NCBI GenBank assembly: GCA_903882875.1
Contig: CAIRYQ010000059.1
Coordinates: 1 to 64,000, forward strand
Length of the DNA stretch: 64,000 bases
Source of the DNA: an uncultured Spartobacteria bacterium
Lineage (GTDB): Bacteria > Verrucomicrobiota > Verrucomicrobiia > Chthoniobacterales > Chthoniobacteraceae
Direction: 5' to 3'
Part shown: positions 49,710 to 58,908 of the stretch, piece after piece
Layout: each line of letters starts with the position of its first letter
How positions within the stretch are numbered: position 1 is the stretch's first letter
Translations under genes and position numbers: made by a program
The notes under the pieces: model-generated
Database searches by the model: none
The model's input: the letters and a program-made list of their open reading frames with translations, nothing else
What the model was told of the DNA's origin: nothing

Positions 49710-50924
49710 ATGAACATGCCCGCACGCCTGCTCGCCCTCGCCGTCCTCGTCTCCTCGCGCGCAGCGGCCGGCGACTGGCCGCACTACCGCGGCCCTGCGC
49801 TGAACGGCTCCACACAGGAGTCCGCCGGCATATTTCCCGTCGGCGGGCCGCGCGAGCTGTGGCGCGTGCAGCTCGGCACGGGGCTGAGCAGCGTCACCGT
49901 CGCGGATGGCCGCGTATTTTCCGCCGGCTATCAGGGCGGCAAGGAAGTCCTGCAATGCCTCAGCGCCACGAACGGACGCGTGCTGTGGACGCATTCGTGG
50001 ACGGCGAAGCTTGGCAACTATCTTTTCGAAGGCGGCCCGCGCGCCACGCCCACGCTCGACGGCAACCGCGTGTACATGCTCGGTGCGGACGGCCATGTTG
50101 CATGCGTCTCCTCCGCAAACGGAAAACCGATCTGGGAGAAAAATCTCGTCAGCGATTTCGGCGGACGCCGACCCGAGTGGGGTTTCAGCGGCTCACCGAC
50201 GATCGAGGGAAAAAATGTGATCCTCGACTGCGGCGGCAAGGGTTCAAGCACCGTCGCGCTGAACAAGCTCACCGGCGACATCGCGTGGAAATCCGGCGAC
50301 GACGAGGCCGGCTATGGCAGCCCAGTCATCGCAACACTAGGCGGCGTGCGTCGTGTGCTCATTTTGAAAGCCGACGCGCTCGTCTCACTCGACACCACGA
50401 CGGGCACGGAGGCCGCGCGCTTCGACTGGAAGACCTCGTGGAAAGTGAACGCCGCCACGCCGCTGCTCGTCGGCACGCGCGTCGTTGTCTCGTCGGCGTA
50501 CAATCACGGCGCGGGCGCGTTTGATTTCGGCGGCGGCAAGCCCACGCAAGCATGGTTCACGAAAGCCATGCACGCGCATTTCAACTCGCCCGTCGCGTAC
50601 GGCGGCTTCGTCTTCGGCATGGACGGCGAGGCCGGCAAACGCCGCGCCGCACTCGTCTGCCTCGACCTCGCGAACGGCGACGAGAAGTGGCGCGCGAAGG
50701 AAGTGAACAACGGCTCGCTGATCGTCGCGGGCGACAAGCTGATCATCGTCACCGAAGGCGGCGAACTCGTCATCGCCGCCGCATCCGGCACGGGCTACAA
50801 GGAATTCGCGCGGAAAAAAATCCTCAGCGGCCGCTGCTGGGTGCAGCCCGCGCTCTCGGGCGGAAAACTCTTTTGCAAGAACAACGCCGGCGAACTCGTC
50901 GCGCTCGACCTCGGCGGAAAGTAG
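49710..50924 (+). CDS. secreted PQQ-like beta-propeller protein
   Basis: A 404-residue protein; ATG at 49710 with signal peptide MNMPARLLALAVLVSSRAA, or ATG at 49674. The mature part begins GDWPHYRGPALNGSTQES, the typical start of planctomycete/verrucomicrobial quinoprotein-like propellers. Repeats show as VLWTHSW, PIWEKNL, IAWKSGD, EKWRAKE with Trp-docking residues. It lacks clear PQQ cofactor and calcium ligands, so it is more probably a BamB-like scaffold or binding protein than a dehydrogenase. It is convergent to the uracil-DNA glycosylase operon. Confidence 0.75.
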   Translation: MNMPARLLALAVLVSSRAAAGDWPHYRGPALNGSTQESAGIFPVGGPRELWRVQLGTGLSSVTVADGRVFSAGYQGGKEVLQCLSATNGRVLWTHSWTAKLGNYLFEGGPRATPTLDGNRVYMLGADGHVACVSSANGKPIWEKNLVSDFGGRRPEWGFSGSPTIEGKNVILDCGGKGSSTVALNKLTGDIAWKSGDDEAGYGSPVIATLGGVRRVLILKADALVSLDTTTGTEAARFDWKTSWKVNAATPLLVGTRVVVSSAYNHGAGAFDFGGGKPTQAWFTKAMHAHFNSPVAYGGFVFGMDGEAGKRRAALVCLDLANGDEKWRAKEVNNGSLIVAGDKLIIVTEGGELVIAAASGTGYKEFARKKILSGRCWVQPALSGGKLFCKNNAGELVALDLGGK

Positions 50925-50942
50925 CGGCGGAACGGACGGGAC

Positions 50943-51563
50943 TCAGACCACCGGCCACGCGTCGTGCTGCACGATCAGCTTCAGCGCACGCGCGAGCAGC
51001 GATTTTCCCGGCTCCATGCGATGCCACGGCGACGCTCCGCTCGGGTGCGGCAGCGGGATCACGTCAAACTCGTGGCCGTGCCGCTTCACTCGGAATTTTT
51101 TCCCTATTACGTCGGTGAGCTTTTCAAATTCGACGAGTTGCAGGATCGCGAGCTTGCCGATCGGCAGCACGAGTGCGGGGCGCAGGATTTCGATCTCGTC
51201 CGCGAGCCAGTGCGAACACATCTCGATCTCGCCGGGGTCGGGCACGCGGTCGCCACCAGCCTTCGTCTTTCCGGGAAAGCAGCGGCACACCGCGGCCATG
51301 TAGATGCGTTCGCGGAAGTCCGCCTCGCTCCATCCGCACGCGGCAGTGAACCAGCCGTAGAGCGTCTTTCCCGCAGTCCATGCGAATGGCCGCCCAAGCA
51401 CCGGCTCCTTCACTCCGGGCGCCTGCCCCACACTCATCACGCGCGACACGATCGCGCCTCCGCTCACCGCGGGCCGGTGCATTTTCGGGCACAGCGTGCA
51501 GGCGCGGAGTTTCGTGACGAGCGCGTCGAGGCGCTTTGCAATGTCAGCCTGCGATCTCGCCAT
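50943..51563 (-). CDS. uracil-DNA glycosylase, family 4-like (Fe-S)
   Basis: A 206-residue protein from the ATG at 51563, which overlaps the end of fmt by 20 bases. Cys22 and Cys25 (CTLCP), Cys93/95 (CRCFPGK) and Cys116 (EMCSHW) fit the iron-sulfur ligands. Motif A is VGQAPGVKEP with GRPFAW, and the second motif is PLPHPSGASPW with its His. It would remove uracil from DNA in base excision repair. A tryptophan follows GRPFA where many family-4 enzymes have a different residue, so subgroup placement is uncertain. Confidence 0.8.
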   Translation of the reverse strand: MARSQADIAKRLDALVTKLRACTLCPKMHRPAVSGGAIVSRVMSVGQAPGVKEPVLGRPFAWTAGKTLYGWFTAACGWSEADFRERIYMAAVCRCFPGKTKAGGDRVPDPGEIEMCSHWLADEIEILRPALVLPIGKLAILQLVEFEKLTDVIGKKFRVKRHGHEFDVIPLPHPSGASPWHRMEPGKSLLARALKLIVQHDAWPVV

Positions 51564-52470
51564 CGGTGATTGGGTTTCCACGGAGAAATTCACGCGCGTC
51601 CATGCGTTTCTTGCCCTCGAGCTGCACGTCCGTCGCGAGCACACAGCCGTCGCCTGTGCCGATGAGCAGTCCATCCTCACGCGTCCGCAGCAGGCCCGGC
51701 GCAAGCACCGGTTCGGCGAACGGCGTCGCGGAGAAAATCTTCAGCCGCCTGCCGCCGAATCCCGTCGTCGCGGCGGGCCAGGGATTCATCGCGCGCACTT
51801 TTCTTGCGACCGTTTCGCGGCCTGCGAAAAAATCGAGCTGACCGTGTTCACGCGTGAGCTTGCCCGCGTAGGTCACGCTCTCTCCTGGCTGCGGCGTGCG
51901 TGGCGCGCAGCCTTGGCGCAGCAGCGCCACGGCGTCCGCAAGTGCAAGCGGCGCGAGTTCGGCGAGGCGGTCGTGCAGCGTGCCGCCGGTCTCGTCGGGC
52001 GCGATGGTGATTTCGCGCATGAGCAGCACGTCGCCGGTGTCGAGGCCCTCGTCCATGAACATCACCGCCACGCCCGTCTTTTCATCACCCGCCCCGATCG
52101 CCGCCTGGATCGGGGCCGCGCCGCGCCAGCGTGGGAGCAACGACGCATGCAAATTCAAGCACGCGAGCTTCGCCGCATCGAGCACACCCTTTGGCAAGAT
52201 CTGCCCATAGGCCATTACCACGATCAGATCCGCGCCGAGCGCCTGCACTTCGGCGACGGATTCCGGCACGCGCATCTTCACCGGCTGCAACACGCGCACT
52301 CCGCGTTCGAGCGCGATCTTCTTGATCTCCGGCGGCTGGATTTCCTGATGCCGCCCCACCGGCTTGTCAGGCTGTGTGACGAGCGCGACGACCTCGGTGC
52401 CCGGCGCAGCAAGCAGCCACCGGAAACTCGGGATCCCGATGTCGCCTGTTCCGAAAAAAGCGACGCGCAT
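51544..52470 (-). CDS. fmt: methionyl-tRNA formyltransferase
   Basis: A 308-residue enzyme that formylates initiator tRNA. The formyl-THF domain has VAFFGTGDIGIPSF, and the catalytic region reads LNLHASLLPRWRGAAPIQ (Asn, His) with MDEGLDTGDVLL (Asp). The C-terminal OB domain is complete (VRAMNPWPAATT). It is six bases downstream of adk and overlaps the glycosylase gene. Confidence 0.93.
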   Translation of the reverse strand: MRVAFFGTGDIGIPSFRWLLAAPGTEVVALVTQPDKPVGRHQEIQPPEIKKIALERGVRVLQPVKMRVPESVAEVQALGADLIVVMAYGQILPKGVLDAAKLACLNLHASLLPRWRGAAPIQAAIGAGDEKTGVAVMFMDEGLDTGDVLLMREITIAPDETGGTLHDRLAELAPLALADAVALLRQGCAPRTPQPGESVTYAGKLTREHGQLDFFAGRETVARKVRAMNPWPAATTGFGGRRLKIFSATPFAEPVLAPGLLRTREDGLLIGTGDGCVLATDVQLEGKKRMDAREFLRGNPITDGEIAG

Positions 52471-52476
52471 CGCCGC

Positions 52477-53061
52477 TCAGTTGTCCTCGCAGATCGCGCC
52501 GACGATCTCCTTCACCACGCAGATCGGCGCGACGAGGGCGTTGATGTTTTTCACTCTTTTCTCCCCGTAAAAATCGAGCAGCGGCTTGCTCTCGGCCTCG
52601 TAGGTCACGAGGCGGCGGCGGATCGTCTCCTCGTTCGCGTCGTCGAAACGGTTCTCCTTCAGCGCGCGCTTGCGGATGCGTGTGACGAGCTGCTCGCGGT
52701 CCGGGCACGAGAGGTGGAAGACGCGACGCACATCAATCATGTCGCGCATGATTTCCGCCTGTCGCTGGTTGCGCGGCACGCCGTCGAGCACGAGCGCATC
52801 AATGTCCGGCTTGAACGCGTGGATGCCGACGAGATGCCCGATGTGCGCGCGCAGCAGCTCCATCGTGATTTCATCCGGTACGAGCTGCCCACGGCTCGAA
52901 TAATCAATAAATTTCTGCCCGATGGCCGTGCGCGTATCGAGCGCGCGGAAGACATCGCCCATCGAGAGATGGAAAAAGCGCGGGATGTTCCCGAGGATTT
53001 TGCCTTGGGTGCCTTTGCCGCTCCCTGGAGCGCCGAGCAGGAGGTATGTGCGGTATTGCAT
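52477..53061 (-). CDS. adk: adenylate kinase (short-lid type)
   Basis: A 194-residue kinase with P-loop LLGAPGSGKGTQ, the NMP-binding segment HLSMGDVFRA, LVLDGVPRNQRQAE and a short lid without zinc cysteines (RIRKRALKENRFDD). It interconverts AMP, ADP and ATP. It heads the adk-fmt-glycosylase run. VPRN is found where most adenylate kinases have FPRT, which could widen substrate choice. Confidence 0.85.
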   Translation of the reverse strand: MQYRTYLLLGAPGSGKGTQGKILGNIPRFFHLSMGDVFRALDTRTAIGQKFIDYSSRGQLVPDEITMELLRAHIGHLVGIHAFKPDIDALVLDGVPRNQRQAEIMRDMIDVRRVFHLSCPDREQLVTRIRKRALKENRFDDANEETIRRRLVTYEAESKPLLDFYGEKRVKNINALVAPICVVKEIVGAICEDN

Positions 53062-53259
53062 GGGAAAAGCCGCGCATCATCCGTGCAAAACGGCTTCCGG
53101 CAAGCCTTGCTTCGCGGCAGAACGAAATCCGATCCTGTCCCCTTCCCTTCACCGGCCACGGGCTGTCCGTGGATCCCGCACTGCGGTGACGGCCCGGATG
53201 CGCGTTTGCCGGCTGTTCGACAAAGCAAAGGCGCATCACTAATCTGGGGTCTTACGACC

Positions 53260-54051
53260 ATGGAAATCATCATCCAGCCCACGCCCGAAGCCGGCAGCAT
53301 CATCGCGGCGCGCATCATCGCGAAACTCGTGCGCACGAAGCCGGACTGCGTGCTCGGGCTCGCGACGGGCAGCACACCGCTCGCGACCTACCGCGAACTC
53401 GCGCGGATACACCGCGAGGGCGTGCTCGATTTTTCAAAGGTCACCACGTTTAACCTCGACGAATACGTGGGCCTGCCGCCGGGACATTCGCAGAGCTACC
53501 ATGCGTTCATGGACGAGCACTTTTTCCGGCATGTGAATGTGCCGCGCTCACGCATCCACATCCCGGATGGAATGGCGCGTGACATTCCCGCGGAGTGCGC
53601 GCGCTACGAGGCGGCGATTGTCGCAGCGGGCGGGATTGATTTGCAGTTGCTCGGCATCGGCACCGATGGGCACATCGGCTTCAACGAGCCTTCGTCCTCG
53701 CTAGCATCGCGCACGCGCATCAAGACGCTCACCGAGCGCACGCGTGCGGACAATGCGCGATTCTTCGGCGGCGATCTCGACCAGGTGCCGTTTCACTGCA
53801 TCACGATGGGCGTCGGCAGCATCATGGCCGCGCGTGAAGTGCTCATGCTCGCATTCGGCGCGAACAAGGCGGACGCCGTCGCCGCCGCAGTCGAGGGACC
53901 GATCGCCGCGATGAATCCCGCGAGCGTACTGCAAATGCACGCGGTCGCGAAGTGCATCGTGGACGAGCCCGCCGCAGGAAAGCTCACGCGGCGCGACTAC
54001 TATCGCTGGGTCTTCGAGCACAAGCCCGGCTGGCAAAAAATCGGCGGCTGA
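53260..54051 (+). CDS. nagB: glucosamine-6-phosphate deaminase
   Basis: A 263-residue enzyme from the ATG at 53260. LGLATGSTPLATYREL, FNLDEYVGLPPGHSQSYH and LLGIGTDGHIGFNEPSSS mark the phosphate loop and the Asp/His/Glu active site. It converts GlcN6P to Fru6P and ammonia. There is no GlcNAc transporter or nagA nearby. It ends two bases from the convergent dltB-like gene. Confidence 0.92.
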   Translation: MEIIIQPTPEAGSIIAARIIAKLVRTKPDCVLGLATGSTPLATYRELARIHREGVLDFSKVTTFNLDEYVGLPPGHSQSYHAFMDEHFFRHVNVPRSRIHIPDGMARDIPAECARYEAAIVAAGGIDLQLLGIGTDGHIGFNEPSSSLASRTRIKTLTERTRADNARFFGGDLDQVPFHCITMGVGSIMAAREVLMLAFGANKADAVAAAVEGPIAAMNPASVLQMHAVAKCIVDEPAAGKLTRRDYYRWVFEHKPGWQKIGG

Positions 54052-54053
54052 AA

Positions 54054-55853
54054 TCAGCGCTTCGCCGCGCCCGGCTCGCGGGGCTTTGCCGCCGTCGGAA
54101 CCGGTAGCCGCGGCGGCGGCGTCCATGGCTCGTCGGGGAACACGATGGTCTTTGGCTTTCCGATCAGACGGAAGCCTTCGACAATGCGCGTCTCGATGAT
54201 GTGCGAGCGTCCGTTCCGCAGATAAGTGGGCAGTTCCGCACGGAAGCCGATGTTGCCGTCGCCATAGCCTCTCTCGCGGAGATCGGGGCGCGGGATCGTG
54301 CAGCGTGAACGCGCGGCCCAGACGTGATCCACGTAGATGTCCACGGTGAGAAAATCCACCGGCATGTCCTTTTGCCAGACGAAGCCCGAGAACGCCCGGT
54401 AATCCGCCTCCTCGACAATCGCCTCGAACGGCGGCGGCGGCGGCGGCGTGAGACGCCCGCTGAAAAGCAGCATGCCGAGCGCGATGATGTGGAAGGTGAT
54501 GCCGATGTTCAGCGCACGCCACCACGGGCCGTCGCCCCACACTTTCGCCACCTTGTTCCAGCGCGAGAAGATGTCGTAGCCGCACAGCAGCACGGCGTGG
54601 TAGATGCCGTAGGCGATGTAGTAGCCCGTGAGCCCGTGCCATACGCCCATGATTCCGAAAGTGAGGAACAGCCCGAGGTAGCTCGCGGTGTGTTTGCCCT
54701 TGAACCACTTCCCTTTCGCAGCCGCGAGCTGGAAGCGCATGTGGATGTGGTCGCGGAACCAGAACGACAGGCTGATATGCCAGCGCGTCCAGAAATCGCG
54801 GATGTTGCGTGCGAGGAATGGGAGTGAAAAATTTTCAGGCGACTTGATTCCCATGAGCCGCGACACGCCGACGGCAAACGCGCTGTAGCCGGCGAAATCG
54901 AAGAACAGGTAAAACGTGTACACGTACATGTAGGCCACGTAACCCTTGAGCCCGGCGACTTTCAGCAGCGGCACGCGCAGGTGCGTGTCAATCTGCGCGG
55001 CGATGATGAATTTGTAGAGGAACCCGCGCATCACGCGCTGGATGCAGAAATCGAGATCGTCGAGGAGTTCGTCGCGCGTGCGCGTCCTCACCCAGTCCTG
55101 CCCGAAGCGCCGGTAGCGATCGATCGGACCGGACGAAACGGTCGGGAGAAAAAACAGGAATGCGAAGAGCTGGCCGGGCGCGAGCGACTTCACCACGCCG
55201 TCGCGGATGGAGAAAATCACATCGAGCGCGCGGAAGGTGACGTAGCTGATCCCGACGTAGCCGAAGACGCTCTCATGCGACACGAATGGCATGAGCCGGT
55301 TCGTGAGCAGCGGCAGCAGCGTGAGCAGCATCGCGACGTAAAAGCTGCGGTTCGATTTCCACCGGAGAAATGCGAACGGCACGCAGACCTGCCACGCGGC
55401 GCAGAGGAGAAAAAGATACAGCGGCGAAAACTCGATCCCCGCCTTTGTGTTCGACCACGGACTCGTGATCGCCGCTCCGGCATCCGGCAGGTGTGCCCCG
55501 GCGATGCGCAGCACGGCATTATCGTGATGCCCAAAGACGAATCCGAGGATCGGCAGCGTGAGAAAGAAGCACCAGCGCGCGCTCGCATTTCCAAACACGG
55601 ACACAGCGAGTAGGAACAGCGAGAACGACCAGCTCGCCTGCAACTGGTGGATGAACTGCGCGCCCATGCTCACGTCCGGAATCGGAAAAACAAGCCCGAC
55701 GATCACGGTGACGATGAACGGAACCACGATCACCACGCCAAGCATCGCGGCGATGCGCGACCAGCGCGCCTGCGGAATTCCGAGCGCAAGGATTGGCAGC
55801 ACTGCGTAAAGCAGCAGCAGGCCGAAGAAGGTCCAGTTCGCGAAGGGGGTCAT
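54054..55853 (-). CDS. dltB: DltB-like MBOAT acyltransferase with extra C-terminal domain
   Basis: A 599-residue membrane protein. From about residue 1 to 470 it has more than ten hydrophobic segments, and the MBOAT core reads YTFYLFFDFAGYSAFAVG, ENFSLPFLARNIRDFWTRWH, MGVWHGLTGYYIAYG (the second with the conserved catalytic-region His). DltB normally ends there (about 400-420). Here a proline run (PPPPPP) leads to a beta-sandwich-like domain: FSGFVWQKDMPVDFLTVDIY, then LRERGYGDGNIGFRAELPTY. That tail resembles the modules with GWAWD and GNGxHGF segments seen in carbohydrate-related proteins. It lies 75 bases after dltA. Confidence 0.8.
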   Translation of the reverse strand: MTPFANWTFFGLLLLYAVLPILALGIPQARWSRIAAMLGVVIVVPFIVTVIVGLVFPIPDVSMGAQFIHQLQASWSFSLFLLAVSVFGNASARWCFFLTLPILGFVFGHHDNAVLRIAGAHLPDAGAAITSPWSNTKAGIEFSPLYLFLLCAAWQVCVPFAFLRWKSNRSFYVAMLLTLLPLLTNRLMPFVSHESVFGYVGISYVTFRALDVIFSIRDGVVKSLAPGQLFAFLFFLPTVSSGPIDRYRRFGQDWVRTRTRDELLDDLDFCIQRVMRGFLYKFIIAAQIDTHLRVPLLKVAGLKGYVAYMYVYTFYLFFDFAGYSAFAVGVSRLMGIKSPENFSLPFLARNIRDFWTRWHISLSFWFRDHIHMRFQLAAAKGKWFKGKHTASYLGLFLTFGIMGVWHGLTGYYIAYGIYHAVLLCGYDIFSRWNKVAKVWGDGPWWRALNIGITFHIIALGMLLFSGRLTPPPPPPFEAIVEEADYRAFSGFVWQKDMPVDFLTVDIYVDHVWAARSRCTIPRPDLRERGYGDGNIGFRAELPTYLRNGRSHIIETRIVEGFRLIGKPKTIVFPDEPWTPPPRLPVPTAAKPREPGAAKR

Positions 55854-55928
55854 CGTTCAGGGAATGACGAAATCTTAAGCGCTCCGCTCTTAGGGGGAAG
55901 CTTCGTCATTCGTCATCGCACAAAAGCT

Positions 55929-57392
55929 TCACAGCATCTCCGCGAGCTTTTTCCGATCCGCCTTGCCGTTGTTGTTCATGGGGAAGCTGTCGAGGAAATG
56001 GAATTTCCGCGGCACCATGTAGGCGGGCAATCGCACGCCGAGCTGCGTTTTCAATTTCGCCGCCTGCTCGAAATCGGTGCCCTGCTTCACACCGCTCAAC
56101 ACGACGAATGCGGTGAGCGAGTCAATGATGTCGCCCTTTTTCACCGGCAGCACGACGGCGTCCGCGATCTCGGGCAATGCGCGGAGATTCGCTTCGAGGT
56201 CGCCGAGTTCGATGCGGTAGCCGTGGAGCTTGATCTGGCTGTCCATGCGGCCCTCACAGAAAATCATGCCGTCGCGATCGCGGCCCCAGTCGCCGGTGCG
56301 GTAGGCGCGAGAGTCATCAATCGGGTAAAATGCCTTCGCCGTGAGGTCGTCGCGCTTGAGGTAGCCGGGGCTCACATTTGGCCCGACGATCACAATCTCG
56401 CCACGCTCGCCGGGCGGCACCGCCTTGCCATCTTCGCCGCGGATGACGACGCGCGTGCCGGTCATGGCGTAGCCGATGGGCAGCGGATTCCACTGCGCGA
56501 TGATCTCGCGCGTGATGCCGATTTTCGTCATCGCGACCGTCGCTTCCGTCGGGCCGTAGGTATTCCAGATCGTCACGCCGGGGAACCGCTCGATCATCTT
56601 CGACGCCGTCTCCGGCGCGAGCGCCTCGCCGCAAAAATAGAACGCGCGCATCTGCGACATCATCTCCGAGTTGAATCCCTTTTCGATCATGCACATCTGC
56701 GCGAACGACGGCGTGCTCATCCACTGAGTCGCGCCGCATTCGCGCAGCGCGATGAAAAGCGCGCGCAGGTTCGTGATGTGATCCTTGGTGAGCGAGAAGA
56801 TGGTGTTCCCCGAGCTGAGCGCGAGGTAGATGTCGTGCACCGAAAGATCGAAAGTAAATGGCGCGTGGTTCAGGAAGACCTCACCGCATTCCTGGAAATT
56901 TCCCTCGGCGTGCATCCATTCGAGGTAGTGGTTCAGGTTCGCCAGTGTGATCACCACGCCCTTCGGCTCGCCCGTGCTGCCGCTCGTGAAAAGGATGTAG
57001 AAAGGATCGGAATTTTCGAGCGGCTTGCGCTGGTAGTCCAACGCGCCCGCAGCGGCGACGATCTCCGCGACCTTCGCCGGCGTGAGCACGATTTCCGCGC
57101 CCGCGATTTCCACCACTCGGGCCATGCGCGCCTCGGGCGTCATGTAGTCAATCGGCACATACGGGCGGCCCGATTTCACCGCCGCGAGAAATGCCACGAG
57201 CATCTCCGGCTCCTTGTGCCCATGCACCGCGACGGGCGTGCGCCGCTCGCCGAGCTGCGAGTCAAGCCACGCGGCGAGCGCGTTGCTTTTTGCGAGCAGT
57301 TCGCCGTGCGTCATGCGGCGGTCGCCGCTCACATGCGCGAGGCGATCGGGTGAAGTGCGTCCGTGTCTTTCGATTTGTTCAAGGAGGTGCAT
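55929..57392 (-). CDS. dltA: D-alanine-activating ligase DltA-like
   Basis: A 487-residue adenylating enzyme from the ATG at 57392; upstream codons are shadow. Motifs: FYILFTSGSTGEPKGVVIT (P-loop), FTFDLSVHDIYLAL, FYFCGEALAPETA, WNTYGPTEATVAMT, YRTGDWGRDRDGMIF and the lysine in NNNGKADRKKL. The FDLSVHD pocket and length match DltA rather than peptide-synthetase modules. DltA loads D-alanine on a carrier (DltC) for transfer by DltB. No DltC or DltD is in view, so the carrier must be elsewhere. Confidence 0.83.
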   Translation of the reverse strand: MHLLEQIERHGRTSPDRLAHVSGDRRMTHGELLAKSNALAAWLDSQLGERRTPVAVHGHKEPEMLVAFLAAVKSGRPYVPIDYMTPEARMARVVEIAGAEIVLTPAKVAEIVAAAGALDYQRKPLENSDPFYILFTSGSTGEPKGVVITLANLNHYLEWMHAEGNFQECGEVFLNHAPFTFDLSVHDIYLALSSGNTIFSLTKDHITNLRALFIALRECGATQWMSTPSFAQMCMIEKGFNSEMMSQMRAFYFCGEALAPETASKMIERFPGVTIWNTYGPTEATVAMTKIGITREIIAQWNPLPIGYAMTGTRVVIRGEDGKAVPPGERGEIVIVGPNVSPGYLKRDDLTAKAFYPIDDSRAYRTGDWGRDRDGMIFCEGRMDSQIKLHGYRIELGDLEANLRALPEIADAVVLPVKKGDIIDSLTAFVVLSGVKQGTDFEQAAKLKTQLGVRLPAYMVPRKFHFLDSFPMNNNGKADRKKLAEML

Positions 57393-57772
57393 GAGGGCGG
57401 AGTTTTTCAAAAACCGGCGCTCACGGCGAGAGGAATGAGGAAGGACAAACAAAAAGGCACGAAGCGATGCGCCGATGCTGGCGAGGATTGTGGCATCGCG
57501 GGGGCGGGCGCAGCGAGGCGATCTTCCATGCCAAAAGGCCTGCACTCACCGCTGTATTAAGTACCGGACATTCAAATCCCGGCGTGTGCGGAAGCGGAAC
57601 CAGAGAATCCCGTGAATCCGCAAGTGGCGTTCGGCGCGGACCGGAAATCCCGCGAGTCCTCCCGCGGGATTTCATTTTTACTCCACGTCTGTTTTGATGC
57701 GTCAGGCCGGCCCATTGCGAACATCGCATTGCCATAGTCCGCGCGAGCGCCTAACGCTCCCGGCCTTTCCAA
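57393..57772. other. intergenic region between dltA and the aminotransferase gene
   Basis: These 380 bases between divergent genes contain no supported frame. An intrinsic-terminator-like hairpin at 57647-57680 on the plus strand is listed separately, and TATTAAGT near 57554 could be a -10 of the transcript it ends. A short uncharacterised RNA or an attenuated leader of the aminotransferase operon is possible. Confidence 0.4.
57647..57680 (+). terminator. intrinsic terminator in the leader of the aminotransferase operon
   Basis: AAATCCCGCG and CGCGGGATTT pair perfectly over 10 bases around an 8-base loop, followed by TTTCATTTTT. There is no plus-strand gene upstream of it, so it either ends a small RNA or attenuates the operon starting at 57773. 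Confidence 0.65.
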
Positions 57773-58903
57773 ATGATCACGACCTCCGCCAGCCAAGTGA
57801 ATCCCGCCGAACGCATCCTCATGGGCCCCGGCCCGAGCAGCGTCCCGCATCGCGTCCTCCGCGCGATGGGCGCACCGACGCTCGGCCACCTCGACCCGCA
57901 GTATCTCGCGATCATGGACGAGACATGCGAAATGCTCCGGCAGGTTTTCCGCACGGCGAACAAGCTCACCTTCCCCGTCAGCGGCACCGGCATGGCCGGC
58001 ATGGAATGCATCGCGACCAATCTCCTCGAACGCGGCGACGAAGCCATCGTGTGTGTGAACGGCGTCTTCGGCAGCCGCATGAAGGACGTGATGGAACGCT
58101 GCGGCGCGACCGTCCACGCCGTCGAGGCGCCGTGGGGCGACATCATTTCCAAAGAGCAAATCGCCGCTGCGCTCGATGCACATCCGAAGTCGAAACTCCT
58201 CGCCATCGTCCACGCCGAGACAAGCACCGGCGCGCTCCAGCCGCTCGAAGGACTCTCCGCGCTCTGCCGCGAAAAGGGCGCTCTGCTCGTCGTGGATGCC
58301 GTCACTTCACTCGGCGGCCACGAACTGCGCGTGGACGATTGGGGCATCGATGCGATCTACAGCGGCACGCAGAAATGCCTCTCGTGCCCGCCCGGCCTCT
58401 CACCCGTGAGCTTCGGCGACCGCGCGCTCGCGGTGATGGATGCGAGGAAAACCAAAGTGCAGTCGTGGTATCTCGACGTTTCGCTGCTCCGCAAATATTA
58501 CATGAACCCCGGCGCAGGCGGCGGCCGCGTGTATCACCACACCGCGCCGATCAACATGACCTACGCCCTGCGCGAATCGCTCGCGATTCTCCTCGAAGAA
58601 GGACTCGACGCGCGCATCGAGCGCCACCGCATCATGCACCTGCGCCTCCGCGCCGGATTGGAAAAACTCGGCCTCAGCTACGTGCCGAAACATTCGCTGC
58701 ACACGCTGAACTGCATCCACGCGCCCGCCGGCAAGGACGAGGCCGCGCTGCGCAAACGCCTGCTCGAAGAATACGGAATCGAAATCGGCGCGGGCCTCGG
58801 CCCGATGGCTGGCAAGGCGATCCGCATCGGTCTCATGGGTCACTCCGCCTCGCAGCGAAACGTGGACCTCGTCCTCGCGGCACTCGCGGAAATTTTGCGC
58901 TGA
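57773..58903 (+). CDS. alanine/serine-glyoxylate aminotransferase
   Basis: A 376-residue class V aminotransferase: RILMGPGPSSVPHRVL at the start, GTGMAGMECIATNLLERGD, HAETSTGALQPLE, VVDAVTSLGGHELRVDDW, and the PLP lysine K201 in YSGTQKCLSCPPG. The group makes glycine from glyoxylate with alanine or serine as donor. It lies five bases ahead of glcD, so glycolate is oxidised to glyoxylate and then aminated. A terminator-like hairpin lies in its leader. Confidence 0.88.
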   Translation: MITTSASQVNPAERILMGPGPSSVPHRVLRAMGAPTLGHLDPQYLAIMDETCEMLRQVFRTANKLTFPVSGTGMAGMECIATNLLERGDEAIVCVNGVFGSRMKDVMERCGATVHAVEAPWGDIISKEQIAAALDAHPKSKLLAIVHAETSTGALQPLEGLSALCREKGALLVVDAVTSLGGHELRVDDWGIDAIYSGTQKCLSCPPGLSPVSFGDRALAVMDARKTKVQSWYLDVSLLRKYYMNPGAGGGRVYHHTAPINMTYALRESLAILLEEGLDARIERHRIMHLRLRAGLEKLGLSYVPKHSLHTLNCIHAPAGKDEAALRKRLLEEYGIEIGAGLGPMAGKAIRIGLMGHSASQRNVDLVLAALAEILR

Positions 58904-58908
58904 ACTAA

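Noticed and set aside
51496-53259. Upstream extension of nagB by 588 codons
   Set aside because: The extension is antisense to fmt and adk; the true enzyme begins at 53260.
57572-57595. TTCAAATCC, resembling a tRNA T-loop
   Set aside because: No 5-base T-stem, anticodon arm or acceptor stem can be built around it.
57393-57772. Glycine riboswitch ahead of the glyoxylate aminotransferase
   Set aside because: The conserved glycine-aptamer words were not found; only the hairpin with T-run is supported.
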